DNA of 64,000 nucleotides from an uncultured Bacteroidales bacterium (GCA_937877455.1 CALFIU010000177.1:62001-126000); one strand, 5' to 3'; shown: positions 25,341 to 35,075, counted from the first letter of the stretch. Notes: generated by a model not told the origin, from the sequence alone. Program-made: numbers and translations.

Positions 25341-27392
25341 ATGGATAATTTTCAAAAAAAGTTTCTCGAAGAAGCATCTGACCTTATCAGTCGGTTGGAA
25401 CAATCACTGCTTGAACTCGAGCAGAATATGAACGACCCAGATTTGGTGGATGGCGTTTTCAGGATTATGCATTCGCTAAAAGGCGGAGGGGGAATGTTCG
25501 GGTTTGAAAACGTGAGCAATTATACCCACAAACTTGAAAACCTTTATGATTTGGTGCGTCAAAAGAAATTGAAGGTTAATAGGGAAATACTCGACATTAC
25601 CTTTGAATCGGCCGACCATATCACGAGCATGCTCAATGACGATGGCTCACAAACCTCGCAGATAGTTGCCAATGAGGCAATTCTTCAGAGACGTATTGAC
25701 GCTATTTTGAGCGGTAAACCTTCAGAGAAAGAAGAAGTAGGTCATATTGTGGAAACTACCACAGATTCTGATGAGGTTGTGGCCACCTATTATATAAAGG
25801 TGAAGCCATTTGAGTCAATACAAAACAATGGTACTAATCCGTTTTTCCTTATTGACGAACTTGTTGGGCTTGGACCTCATAAGGTTAACGTTTTTTATAA
25901 CGGAATTCCTGATTTAGAAAACTTTGTCTTTGACAAAACATATATTTCTTGGGAGATAATTCTTGCTACAGAGCAAGGAGAACAAGCTATTCAAGATGTG
26001 TTTATTTTTGTGGAAGACGATTGTGAAGTAAAAGTTGAGAAAATAGCCGATGCCGACATTTTTAAATTTGATGGAATAGAACCACTTTTACAATGTCAGC
26101 ATGATTTTTCGTTTGATATTGCTAAAATAAAGTCTCTTGCAGAAACAACAATTTCTTTAGAAAAGGCAAAAAAAGAGCAGAATAAACTCGAAAATGCTGG
26201 CGATGAACACATAAAAAAATTCTCACGCGAGAGTACTATTTCGGGCATAAGAGTGGATTCCGAAAAAATAGATACGTTGATGAATCTTGTCAGTGAACTT
26301 ATTACCACTCAAGCAGGGCTTAATCTATATGCCGAAAATAACAAATCGCCAGAGTTAATATCTATTGCAGAGAGTCTTGAAAATATAAGTCGTCAGTTGC
26401 GCGACACTGCATTTTCTATTACACTTATTCCAATTGATTACCTTGTTATGCGTTTTCGTCGTTTGATACGAGATCTTTCGCGTGAAGTAGGTAAAGAAAT
26501 AGCTTTTGAAGCGCGTGGCGCGGAAACCGAACTTGATAAAACTCTTATTGAGGGCATAACAGAGCCACTTATGCATATTTTGCGAAATAGCATAGATCAT
26601 GGTATAGAAACCGCAGAGGAACGTGTTGCCAAGGGAAAAAATCCAGAAGGAAAGATAATTTTGCAAGCATATTATTCTGGAAGTCAGGTTGTTATTGCAG
26701 TAACCGATGATGGAAAAGGTATGGATTTGGCAAAAATCCGTAAAAAAGCAATTGATAAAGGTTTAATAAAACCAGATGCTCAACTTTCTGCAAAAGAAAC
26801 CACTGATTTAATTTTTGTACCAGGTTTTTCAACATCCGACAAAGTTACAAGTATTAGTGGTCGTGGTGTAGGAATGGACGTTGTTAAACGTAAAGTGTCT
26901 GACATACGCGGAACTGTATCTGTATCAACAGAGAAAGACGAGGGTACTACAATAACTATTAAATTGCCGTTAACATTATCCATAATTGACGGTATGTTAG
27001 TTAGAATTTACGATACCGACTACATTATTCCTCTATCGGTGATTGATACCATTTTTGCTGTTGAACACGAAAAAATAAAAAGTGCTTACAACAATATTAT
27101 AAATATTGAGGGTGTGCAATATCCGTTCTATTATCTTCGTGAAGAGTTTGGAATTGAAGAAGATATTCCAGAAAAAGAGGAAATAATTATGGTTAAGTAT
27201 GAAGATAAGCGTATTGGTATTGTGGTTGACTCTATAACTGGTGAGTATCAAGCAGTATTGAAACCGCTTGGTAAATTGTATCGCCAGCAAGATATATTCT
27301 CTGGTGCTTCAATACTTGGCGATGGTACAGTGGCTTTGGTTTTGGATACTCACAAGGTTATAAACCAATTTACTAAATATAACGAAATTTAA
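25341..27392 (+). CDS. cheA: Chemotaxis histidine kinase
   Basis: 683 residues. P1 Hpt domain with phosphoacceptor His in IMHSLKGGGGMFGF (near 45); a divergent middle section (150-290); P3 dimerisation helices (SEKIDTLMNLVSELI); P4 ATPase with N-box HILRNSIDHGIE, G1 DDGKGMD, F-box FVPGFSTS and G2 GRGVGMDVV; and the P5 CheW-like domain at the C-terminus. All catalytic boxes are intact. It autophosphorylates under control of a receptor-CheW array and passes phosphate to CheY and CheB. Confidence 0.95.
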   Translation: MDNFQKKFLEEASDLISRLEQSLLELEQNMNDPDLVDGVFRIMHSLKGGGGMFGFENVSNYTHKLENLYDLVRQKKLKVNREILDITFESADHITSMLNDDGSQTSQIVANEAILQRRIDAILSGKPSEKEEVGHIVETTTDSDEVVATYYIKVKPFESIQNNGTNPFFLIDELVGLGPHKVNVFYNGIPDLENFVFDKTYISWEIILATEQGEQAIQDVFIFVEDDCEVKVEKIADADIFKFDGIEPLLQCQHDFSFDIAKIKSLAETTISLEKAKKEQNKLENAGDEHIKKFSRESTISGIRVDSEKIDTLMNLVSELITTQAGLNLYAENNKSPELISIAESLENISRQLRDTAFSITLIPIDYLVMRFRRLIRDLSREVGKEIAFEARGAETELDKTLIEGITEPLMHILRNSIDHGIETAEERVAKGKNPEGKIILQAYYSGSQVVIAVTDDGKGMDLAKIRKKAIDKGLIKPDAQLSAKETTDLIFVPGFSTSDKVTSISGRGVGMDVVKRKVSDIRGTVSVSTEKDEGTTITIKLPLTLSIIDGMLVRIYDTDYIIPLSVIDTIFAVEHEKIKSAYNNIINIEGVQYPFYYLREEFGIEEDIPEKEEIIMVKYEDKRIGIVVDSITGEYQAVLKPLGKLYRQQDIFSGASILGDGTVALVLDTHKVINQFTKYNEI

Positions 27393-27414
27393 AACTTTAA
27401 ATATAAGGAGAGGT

Positions 27415-27918
27415 ATGGAAACAGATTCGTACATATCGTTTAAACTTGGCGAAGAATTTTTCGCAATCAGTGTCAGCAAGGTGCTGAACATCCAGCAGGT
27501 GGTTAAGATAACTAAGGTTCCCACCGCACCGGAGTATATGAAAGGCGTAATTAACCTTCGCGGTACAGTTCTGCCCATTATCGATATTCGCATGAAATTT
27601 GGTATGGAGCCTATAGAATATAAGCGCGACACAGTTATCCTTGTGCTAAACGTACAGATAAACAATGAAACTGTCGATACTGGTATTCTTGTAGATTCGG
27701 TGAAAGAAGTTTTTGAAATAACAAAGGAAGAACTTTTGCCACCACCGGGTATGGGTGCCAAATATAAAAATAAGTTTATAGAAGCAATGTACAAAACCAA
27801 CGATGAACAATTTGTAATGATTCTTGACATCGACAAAGTGTTCTCTTCAGAAGATTTGGTTATATTGCAAGAAACAGCCGATAGTGAAGAAGGTGCAAAG
27901 GCAGAAAAAATAGAATAA
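27415..27918 (+). CDS. cheW: Chemotaxis coupling protein
   Basis: 167 residues with the CheW double SH3-like fold: EEFFAISVSKVLNI, VPTAPEYMKGVINLRGTVLPIIDIR and GILVDSVKEVFEI are the conserved segments. It links the chemoreceptor tip to CheA. The gene starts 22 bp after cheA. The C-terminal tail (SEDLVILQETADSEEGAK) extends slightly beyond the core. Confidence 0.95.
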   Translation: METDSYISFKLGEEFFAISVSKVLNIQQVVKITKVPTAPEYMKGVINLRGTVLPIIDIRMKFGMEPIEYKRDTVILVLNVQINNETVDTGILVDSVKEVFEITKEELLPPPGMGAKYKNKFIEAMYKTNDEQFVMILDIDKVFSSEDLVILQETADSEEGAKAEKIE

Positions 27919-27937
27919 AAACGGTTTAACCACTGCG

Positions 27938-28795
27938 ATGGACGATAAATTGAGCAACTATATGGCCTATTACGATGCCAAACTATCGAAACAAGATTTC
28001 GATCGTTTGAGTGCGTTTATCTATGGTCAATATGGCATAAAAATGCCAGAGGCAAAACAGATAATGTTACAGAGTCGTCTTCAAAAGCGATTGAGAGCTT
28101 TGCAGATGCCATCGTTTACCCAATATGTTGATTATGTGTTTTCGCCCGCTGGCAGCGAAGAAGTGGTGCACATGATGGACATGGTAAGCACCAACAAAAC
28201 TGATTTTTTTAGAGAATCGCAACATTTTGACTTTTTATCGCAGAGTGTTTTGCCAGAAATGTACGAACTCAATAGAAGGGGATTCATTAAATGTTGGAGT
28301 GCTGGGTGTAGCAGTGGGGAAGAACCTTATACATTGGCGATGGTTTTTGCCGAGTTTGCATCCAAGCATCCAGGGTTTGATTTTTCTATTCTCGGTTCAG
28401 ATCTTAGTACTGTTGTTTTACAGAAAGCAGTTACTGCTATATATCCCGAAGAAAGAGTTGATATTATACCACTTGAACTAAAGAAAAAATATTTGCTTAA
28501 AAGTAAGGATCGTACAAAACCAACAGTTAGAATTGTTCCAGAATTGAGAGCAAAGGCAAGTTTTATGAGACTTAATTTTATGGATAGTTCGTACAATGTA
28601 CCAGACAATTTTGATGTAATATTCTGTCGTAATGTGCTTATTTATTTCGACAGACAAACGCAGGAAGCCGTAATTAACAAACTATGTAGGCATTTGAAAC
28701 CTAATGGATATTTTTTCCTTGGACATAGTGAGTCCGTTACGGGGATCAACGTACCTCTTAAACAGATAAAACCTACCGTTTTTAGATTGATTTAA
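27938..28795 (+). CDS. cheR: Chemoreceptor methyltransferase
   Basis: 285 residues. An N-terminal helical domain is followed by the SAM-binding domain with CWSAGCSSGEEPYTLAM and NVLIYFD, both characteristic of CheR. It methylates Glu residues of chemoreceptors for adaptation. No TPR or pentapeptide-binding extension is seen, which agrees with the receptor at 8382-9881 lacking an NWETF tail. Confidence 0.95.
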   Translation: MDDKLSNYMAYYDAKLSKQDFDRLSAFIYGQYGIKMPEAKQIMLQSRLQKRLRALQMPSFTQYVDYVFSPAGSEEVVHMMDMVSTNKTDFFRESQHFDFLSQSVLPEMYELNRRGFIKCWSAGCSSGEEPYTLAMVFAEFASKHPGFDFSILGSDLSTVVLQKAVTAIYPEERVDIIPLELKKKYLLKSKDRTKPTVRIVPELRAKASFMRLNFMDSSYNVPDNFDVIFCRNVLIYFDRQTQEAVINKLCRHLKPNGYFFLGHSESVTGINVPLKQIKPTVFRLI

Positions 28796-28808
28796 AAAAA
28801 ATTAAAAC

Positions 28809-29711
28809 ATGAATCAGGAATCATTAATCACCGACGAAATACTTCTTGAGGAACTCAAAAAGCGTATTGTAAGATATAAAACTGCGCTTGATGACCTCAA
28901 TTCGCTTAACAAACAGCTTATAGAAGTAAACCAAAAGCTTTCGGAGTCAGAGGCGATGAAAAGCCATTTTATCTCCAACATAACCAACGAAATCATAAAT
29001 CCGTTTACGTCTATTCTTGGTCTTGCTAAGAGCATAACCGAGTGTAACGATGAAAGCCCCGAACGTATGAAAAAAATGGCGGCGATGATACATCGTGAGG
29101 CGTTTAATTTGGATTTCCAGTTTAAAAATATATTTGCAGCCGCTGAAATAGAAGCAGGGCAGATTCAGCCTACTATTTCGGTTGTTAATATCGATGAATT
29201 ACTTAGTGGTTTGATAGAACAATATTCTCGCGAAATACAGTTAAAAAGGCTCAAACCGATTCTTGATAAAGTTGGTGACGATGGACAACCTTTGCTTTTT
29301 AAAACAGATAGCGAAAAACTAACGGTTATATTGTCAAATTTGATTAACAATGCTATTAATTTTAATCGTGCAGACAAAACTTTAACCATAAGATACCAAC
29401 GTACCGATGATAACTATTTGAAAATAAGCATAATAGACGAAGGGCTTGGTATATCGCAAGAAAATCAAAAAATAATTTACGATCGTTTCCGTCGTTTGGA
29501 CAATGGTATCAACTCTATAAATCGAGGGCATGGACTTGGCTTGTCAATAAACAAGGCTTATACAGATTTGCTCGAAGGTAAGCTTGATGTAGAAAGCAAA
29601 GAAAATGTTGGTTCGTCGTTTACGGTTACGTTACCAGAAGCACAAGTTCTTAACAACGACTATTCAGAGGAAGGCAACGAGGTTTTCTTCGGCGACGAAG
29701 AGATTTTTTAA
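28809..29711 (+). CDS. Histidine-kinase-like protein lacking the phosphoacceptor His
   Basis: 300 residues, no membrane segment or sensor domain. A coiled-coil N-terminus (1-48) leads into a DHp-like helix with the H-box FISNITNEIINPF, where the position normally occupied by His (SHE) is Asn60. The ATPase domain is well kept: N-box NLINNAINF, G1 DEGLGIS, F-box YDRFRRLD and G2 GHGLGLSI. It may bind ATP and signal allosterically, or phosphorylate in trans on another protein. It sits between cheR and cheD, so it is part of the che system rather than a generic sensor kinase. Confidence 0.85.
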   Translation: MNQESLITDEILLEELKKRIVRYKTALDDLNSLNKQLIEVNQKLSESEAMKSHFISNITNEIINPFTSILGLAKSITECNDESPERMKKMAAMIHREAFNLDFQFKNIFAAAEIEAGQIQPTISVVNIDELLSGLIEQYSREIQLKRLKPILDKVGDDGQPLLFKTDSEKLTVILSNLINNAINFNRADKTLTIRYQRTDDNYLKISIIDEGLGISQENQKIIYDRFRRLDNGINSINRGHGLGLSINKAYTDLLEGKLDVESKENVGSSFTVTLPEAQVLNNDYSEEGNEVFFGDEEIF

Positions 29712-29733
29712 CCCAAATTAAAATTAAAAGTTT

Positions 29734-30198
29734 ATGACCAGACACTTTTTATATCCGTCCACAATGTTTGCTGCTTCGCAGCCTGCAGAGGTAACTACCA
29801 TTTTGGGGTCATGTGTGGCGGTGTGCCTCTGGGACAAATATTTGGGAATTGGTGGCATCAATCATTATATGTTGCCCACTTGGAACGGTATGGAACTCGC
29901 GTCGCCTAAATATGGAAATATTGCTATAGAGCGACTTGTGGAAAAAATGTTGAGTCTCGGTTCGAAAAAAAACAACCTTGTAGCAAAGGTGTTTGGTGGG
30001 GGCGAGGTTATTTCTGCTACAACACCAGTTATGCATATTGGAGAGCGTAATATAATGGTGGCGGAGGAGATGCTTGATGAGTATAACATTCCCATTATAA
30101 GTAGAAGTACTGGAGGAAAAAACGGTAGAAAAATTATTTTCAACACTCACACGGGCGAGGTGTTGCATGGTTTTATAAAAAACAGCATGAACAAATAA
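29734..30198 (+). CDS. cheD: Chemoreceptor glutamine deamidase
   Basis: 154 residues. The catalytic Cys is in TILGSCVAVCLWD, the His in GGINHYMLP and the Thr region in NTHTGEV, all in the usual spacing for CheD. It deamidates receptor Gln residues to Glu and can bind CheC or CheY-P; no cheC is present in the operon. Confidence 0.95.
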   Translation: MTRHFLYPSTMFAASQPAEVTTILGSCVAVCLWDKYLGIGGINHYMLPTWNGMELASPKYGNIAIERLVEKMLSLGSKKNNLVAKVFGGGEVISATTPVMHIGERNIMVAEEMLDEYNIPIISRSTGGKNGRKIIFNTHTGEVLHGFIKNSMNK

Positions 30199-30211
30199 TA
30201 AAAACTTAATC

Positions 30212-31288
30212 ATGACTTTCGATAACAAGATAAGAGTTTTAATCGTAGACGATTCAGCGGTGGTAAGGCAGACGTTGTCGTCAATATTGGAAACTGACCC
30301 TGAGATTGAGATTATGGGTACTGCTAATGATCCATATATAGCGGCCAAGAAAATACAGAACGAAGTACCTGATGTTATTACTCTTGATGTTGAGATGCCA
30401 CGCATGGATGGTATTACATTTTTGCGCAAAATTATGACTCAGCATCCTATTCCAGTGGTAATTATTTCATCGCTTACAGAAGAAGGTAGCCAAACAGCAA
30501 TCAAAGCTCTTGAGTATGGTGCTGTAGAAGTTATTGCAAAACCAAGGATGGATACACGTCAGTTTATTGAGGATTCTAAGATACGTCTTTGTGAGGCAGT
30601 TAAGGCTGCTGCTGCAGCTAAATTGCGTAAAGCAACTCCTACATCGCACATGAAAGTTGAACCAAAACTTTCGGCCGATGCTGTAATATCAAAAGCTCCA
30701 GTAGAAACCAGTATGATAAAAACAACAGAAACAGTGATTGCTGTTGGAGCTTCAACTGGTGGAACGGAGGCATTGAGGGTTTTTCTTGAGGCTATGCCTA
30801 TTGATTGTCCGGGTATTGTTATTGTTCAACACATGCCAGAAAATTTTACACGTTCGTTTGCAAATAGGTTAAATGAATTGTGCAAAATATCTGTAAAGGA
30901 AGCAGAGAATGGCGATAGTGTTTTGCGTGGACATGCTCTCATAGCTCCTGGTAACAAACATACTTTACTTAAACGTAGTGGTGCAAAATATTACGTAGAG
31001 GTTAAAGATGGTCCGCTTGTAAATCGACATAGACCTTCTGTTGACGTGCTATTTAGAAGTACTGCGCGCTATGCTGGTAGTAATGCTATAGGTATTATAA
31101 TGACAGGCATGGGCGACGATGGAGCCAAGGGCTTGTTGGAGATGAAAGAAGCAGGTGCCAAAACTGCAGCTCAAGATGAGGAAACATGTGTTGTTTACGG
31201 TATGCCTAAAGAGGCAGTAAAACTTGGAGCAGCAGACAAGGTTTTGCCACTTGAACAATTGGCACAATTTGCTGTAAAACCATTTTAA
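30212..31288 (+). CDS. cheB: Chemotaxis methylesterase response regulator
   Basis: 358 residues: N-terminal receiver (LIVDDSAVVRQTL, phosphoacceptor in TLDVEMPRMDG), a linker of about 45 residues, and the C-terminal esterase with catalytic Ser in GASTGGTEAL, His in VIVQHMP and Asp in MTGMGDDGAKGL. It removes methyl groups from receptors when phosphorylated by CheA. Confidence 0.96.
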   Translation: MTFDNKIRVLIVDDSAVVRQTLSSILETDPEIEIMGTANDPYIAAKKIQNEVPDVITLDVEMPRMDGITFLRKIMTQHPIPVVIISSLTEEGSQTAIKALEYGAVEVIAKPRMDTRQFIEDSKIRLCEAVKAAAAAKLRKATPTSHMKVEPKLSADAVISKAPVETSMIKTTETVIAVGASTGGTEALRVFLEAMPIDCPGIVIVQHMPENFTRSFANRLNELCKISVKEAENGDSVLRGHALIAPGNKHTLLKRSGAKYYVEVKDGPLVNRHRPSVDVLFRSTARYAGSNAIGIIMTGMGDDGAKGLLEMKEAGAKTAAQDEETCVVYGMPKEAVKLGAADKVLPLEQLAQFAVKPF

Positions 31289-31340
31289 TCTAACAAAAGT
31301 TGGTATTTAAACAGAATAAACTTTAACCAAAATATTAAGT

Positions 31341-31724
31341 ATGGAAAAGAGAACATTTCTTATAGCCGATGATATATTTACAAATCAGTTTTTACTTGAA
31401 GCCATCTTGGAAGACGATTTAAAACTTGATTGTAATTGTCGTATGGTGCAAAATGGAAAGGCTGCGCTTGATGTGCTTAAAAGTGAGAAAGTTGATATGG
31501 TGTTTATGGACATTGAGATGCCTATTATGAATGGGTTGGAGGCAACCTCTGTAATAAAAGCAGAAGATTCTCCATATAAAAATATTCCAGTTATTGCACT
31601 TACGGCACACAACTTGGAAGAGTTTAAAGAAATGTTCGGCAATACTCCGTTTGACTCAATTTTGGAAAAACCATATTCGGTGGAAAGAATTACAGAATTA
31701 TTGACGGAATTTAATTTTGTTTAA
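31341..31724 (+). CDS. Stand-alone receiver domain protein
   Basis: 127 residues. The acidic pocket is in IADDIFTNQ (one D of the usual pair kept plus another), phosphoacceptor Asp in VFMDIEMPIMNG, Thr in IALTAHN and Lys in ILEKPYS. This is a second CheY-like output or a phosphate sink. The sequence type (MDIEMPIMNG, ALTAH) is closer to receivers of hybrid kinases than to CheY, so it may pair with the kinase-like protein two genes upstream. Confidence 0.85.
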   Translation: MEKRTFLIADDIFTNQFLLEAILEDDLKLDCNCRMVQNGKAALDVLKSEKVDMVFMDIEMPIMNGLEATSVIKAEDSPYKNIPVIALTAHNLEEFKEMFGNTPFDSILEKPYSVERITELLTEFNFV

Positions 31725-31801
31725 AGCCGAAAATTTATTACGTTTGTATGTTTTTTCCGAAAGGCACTTTTTGGTGGGCTTGGAAGTAAATTTTCAGCAT
31801 T

Positions 31802-34087
31802 ATGAAAAGAAAATCGCAAAATAACGTCGCTTATTCTTATTCCGTATTAGGATTTCTAATCGGGGTGGGATTGTTGGCAATTATCATATTCTTAGGAATG
31901 GTGATACAAAATCGTCCTATATCATTCGACTTATTAGTTGAAATGTTTAGGGAAAATCCTACCTTTTGGGTCAACTTGTTGATACCAACTATTTTTGCTG
32001 TGTTTGGGTATTATATCGGCAACGAGCAGTTGAAAAAAACTTCCGATTTGCAAAGTGATATTGATAGTGAACAGCGTAAGTCGAGACAGATATTTGATTT
32101 TGTAGAGAAACTTCGTGCGGGGCAAACCGATGTACAATATGAATTACAAGAGGAAGGTGACGAAATTGGCAAGGCTCTTGTAAACCTTCGTGATGAGCTT
32201 AAACGAAGCAAAGAGGAAGAAGATTCTCGTAAAAAGGAAGACGAACAGCGACATTGGATTACTGAAGGATTAGCAAAATTTGGTGCTATTTTGCGAGAAA
32301 ACATTGATGACCTTGGAAAACTATCTAACGAGGTGATAATGAACCTTGTAAAATATATTGATGCTCAGCAAGCAGGTTTTTTCATACTTGTAGAAGAGAA
32401 TGGAAAAAAATATTTCAATATGAGTGCTTCTTATGCTTATGGCAGAAAAAAATATCCAGACAAACAGATTGAATGGGGAGAAGGTCTTGTTGGGGCTTGT
32501 GCATTGGAGCAAAAAACCATTTTTATAAAAGAAACAAAAGAGGATTATGTAAAAATTACATCTGGTTTAGGAAAAGCAAATCCAAGAAGTTTGGTTATTG
32601 TGCCTCTTAAATCTAACGATGAAATTTATGGTGTGTTGGAAATTGCCTCATTTATAAAATATCAAGATTACCAAATTGAATTTATAGAACGTGTGGCTGA
32701 ATCTATTGCCTCTACAATATCAAACGTAAATATTAATATGCGAACGGCTAAACTCCTTGAAGAATCACAACATCAGGGAGAAGTGATGGCGCGTCAAGAA
32801 GAGGATATGCGCAAAAACATGGAGGCACTAAAACACATGCAGATAGAAGCCGCTAAGCAGAGTGAACAATTTATTAGTTTTACTAACTCTGTAAATCATA
32901 CCATGATTCGTGCAGAATATAATGTTGAAGGATATTTGCTTTATGCCAACTCTAAGTTTCTTAATAAACTTGGATATTCAAGTGCCGCAGAGATAGAAAA
33001 CAAACATATTTCAATGTTTATCAGCGACAAAGATAAGGTTTGGTTTAATGAATTGTGGCAAAATCTTGCAGCTGGTGGTAAGCATTTTGAGGGCGACATG
33101 AAACATGTTACCAAGCAAAAAACAGATGTTTGGACAATGGCTACTTATGTTAGTGTGCGTGATCATAGCCGTAAACCAATCAAAATTTTGTTCCTTGGTA
33201 TTGATATAACCGAAAGTAAGAAACAAAATCTTGACTATAAGGGACAGATAGATGCATTGAACCGTTCTACTATGAAAGCAGAATATGGACCTGATGGACG
33301 TGTGTTGGAAATGAATCATAAACTTGTAGAGATTTTGCAATTTACGCCAGAAGAACTTCATAAACGTACTATATTCAACTTTTTGACGGCTTCTGATTTG
33401 GACAATTTTAAGTTAACATGGAAAAATATTATAAAAGGGGTTCCTTTTGAAGGTCGGCACAAATGGTTTACAAAAACAGGAGAGGAACGTTGGTTTCAAG
33501 GTACTTATACTGTTGTGCATGATATGTATGGAGAACCTGCAAAAATTGTGTTCATCGGTAATGACATAACTGAACAAATACGAATTGAGGAGAAAAACCG
33601 AGAACAAAATACTATTCTTCGTGAGCAAGAACAGAAGTTATCGCAAAGTAAGGTTGAACTAAGCAAGAAACTTAAAGAAACGCGTGAAGAAATGAAGTTG
33701 CAGTTTAAAGAAATTGAAACTGTAAAGATGCTTAATGATAAAACGCTTGAAGGTATGCTTGATGCTGTTGTTACCATTAATCAAGACAATAGGATTCAAC
33801 TTTTCAATCGTGCTGCCGAAGAGCTTTGGGGAATACAAAGAGAAGAAGTTATGAATCGCGAGATTTCTACGTTGTTACCAACCGAAAATGTAAACCGCAA
33901 CGATAATTATCTTGGTAATTATTTCCGTGCGAAGGATGATACTTTGGTTTCAAAACGTACCGAGGTATTTATTCTTGATAAATTTGACAAAAAAATCAAT
34001 GTGCTTGCTACATTATCGGAAGCATCTATTGGTGAGCGTTATACTTTAACCGCATTTATCCAAAAAATTGAAGTGGAATTGTTTTAA
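31802..34087 (+). CDS. Membrane-bound HAMP-GAF-PAS-PAS-PAS sensor without output domain
   Basis: 761 residues. Two membrane helices (near 14-35 and 58-75) with a short loop, a HAMP-like linker and coiled coil to about 160, a GAF domain (about 165-310), and three PAS domains (about 370-470, 490-600 and 650-755) separated by coiled coils. The protein ends with the third PAS; there is no MCP signalling tip, kinase, PP2C, GGDEF or DNA-binding domain. It may regulate CheA or the kinase-like protein by contact. It is the last gene of the che operon, with a strong terminator behind it. Confidence 0.8.
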   Translation: MKRKSQNNVAYSYSVLGFLIGVGLLAIIIFLGMVIQNRPISFDLLVEMFRENPTFWVNLLIPTIFAVFGYYIGNEQLKKTSDLQSDIDSEQRKSRQIFDFVEKLRAGQTDVQYELQEEGDEIGKALVNLRDELKRSKEEEDSRKKEDEQRHWITEGLAKFGAILRENIDDLGKLSNEVIMNLVKYIDAQQAGFFILVEENGKKYFNMSASYAYGRKKYPDKQIEWGEGLVGACALEQKTIFIKETKEDYVKITSGLGKANPRSLVIVPLKSNDEIYGVLEIASFIKYQDYQIEFIERVAESIASTISNVNINMRTAKLLEESQHQGEVMARQEEDMRKNMEALKHMQIEAAKQSEQFISFTNSVNHTMIRAEYNVEGYLLYANSKFLNKLGYSSAAEIENKHISMFISDKDKVWFNELWQNLAAGGKHFEGDMKHVTKQKTDVWTMATYVSVRDHSRKPIKILFLGIDITESKKQNLDYKGQIDALNRSTMKAEYGPDGRVLEMNHKLVEILQFTPEELHKRTIFNFLTASDLDNFKLTWKNIIKGVPFEGRHKWFTKTGEERWFQGTYTVVHDMYGEPAKIVFIGNDITEQIRIEEKNREQNTILREQEQKLSQSKVELSKKLKETREEMKLQFKEIETVKMLNDKTLEGMLDAVVTINQDNRIQLFNRAAEELWGIQREEVMNREISTLLPTENVNRNDNYLGNYFRAKDDTLVSKRTEVFILDKFDKKINVLATLSEASIGERYTLTAFIQKIEVELF

Positions 34088-34107
34088 TTTATTTTTTCTT
34101 TCTATCC

Positions 34108-34138
34108 AAGGGGTTGCATTTTTTGCAACCCTTTTTGG
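34108..34138 (+). terminator. Che operon terminator
   Basis: GGGTTGCA (34111-34118) / TGCAACCC (34124-34131) with a following TTTTT. Confidence 0.85.
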
Positions 34139-34160
34139 TTTTATTTAATAATATTTTATT

Positions 34161-35024
34161 ATGTTGCTTTCTAATTTGTATATTCATTTAAAAGAACTAT
34201 TGTTGGAAAAATTTTCTATGCAAGAATCAAAAATTCTTGTTGACAGAGTTTTTTTGTTAAAAAAAAATTATTCAAAAACAGATTTAGTTTTAAAATCAAA
34301 CGAAAATATTACACAAATTGAATTTATTGAGTTTGAAAAAATAGTTGCTCGTTTAAAAACTGATGAACCTATTGAATATATTTTTAATAATTCTCAATTC
34401 CTTGATTTACAATTATTTGTTGATAATAGCACACTTATTCCACGTCCTGAAACTGAAGAACTTGTTTTAAAAATTTCTGATTATTTAAATTCAACTATTT
34501 CACAAAAAATAAAAATAATTGATATTGGTACAGGTAGTGGGTGTATTCCTGTTTATTTGGCATCGAAGTTTAAAGATGCTCAGGTTTTTGCTTGCGATAT
34601 TTCTGTTAATGCTTTGAATGTTGCAAAAAAAAATGCAGAGCATTATAATTTGGATATTAACTTTTTTTTATTGGATGTGCTTGAATATGAAAAATTTACT
34701 ATTCCTGAATATTGTTTTGATATTATTGTATCAAATCCGCCTTATGTTATGAATAGCGAAAAAAAAATGATGAAAAATAATGTTCTTGATTATGAACCTT
34801 ATTCAGCTCTTTTTGTTGATGACAATAATCCTTTGATTTTTTATAAAAAAATTTGTGATTTTTCAAAGAAATACCTCGTGTGTGGCGGAAAAATTTTTTT
34901 TGAGATAAATGAAAAATTTGGTCATCAGATAGAATTGCTTATGAAAGAATTAGGTTTTAATTGTATTAAAATTTATAAAGATTATTTTCAAAAAGACCGT
35001 ATTGTTGAAGCTGTTAAAATTTGA
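34161..35024 (+). CDS. prmC: Release factor glutamine methyltransferase
   Basis: 287 residues. N-terminal helical domain followed by the Rossmann methyltransferase domain with IIDIGTGSGCIPVYLA (SAM) and the diagnostic SNPPYV, preceded by IPRPETEEL. It methylates the GGQ glutamine of release factors RF1 and RF2. The base composition of this gene is more AT-rich than its neighbours. Confidence 0.95.
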   Translation: MLLSNLYIHLKELLLEKFSMQESKILVDRVFLLKKNYSKTDLVLKSNENITQIEFIEFEKIVARLKTDEPIEYIFNNSQFLDLQLFVDNSTLIPRPETEELVLKISDYLNSTISQKIKIIDIGTGSGCIPVYLASKFKDAQVFACDISVNALNVAKKNAEHYNLDINFFLLDVLEYEKFTIPEYCFDIIVSNPPYVMNSEKKMMKNNVLDYEPYSALFVDDNNPLIFYKKICDFSKKYLVCGGKIFFEINEKFGHQIELLMKELGFNCIKIYKDYFQKDRIVEAVKI

Positions 35025-35050
35025 TTTTTTTTGTATCGAATTTTTTTGTT

Positions 35051-35058
35051 TATATTTG
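35051..35058 (+). promoter_or_regulatory. -7 box (TATATTTG) of ribH
   Basis: TATATTTGC ends 17 bp before the ribH ATG at 35076; TTG at 35031-35033 gives a 17-bp spacer. It rules out the longer frame that begins at 35031. Confidence 0.6.
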
Positions 35059-35075
35059 CAAAAAAAAGAATAAGC

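Noticed and set aside
28809..29711. Sequencing error as the cause of the missing His
   Set aside because: A His-to-Asn change needs CAC/CAT to AAC; the surrounding codons are intact and the following ENP-type residues are also shifted from the usual RTP, so the whole box is divergent.
29809..30429. 206-codon reverse frame opposite cheD/cheB
   Set aside because: Both sense genes carry intact catalytic motifs; the reverse frame has none.
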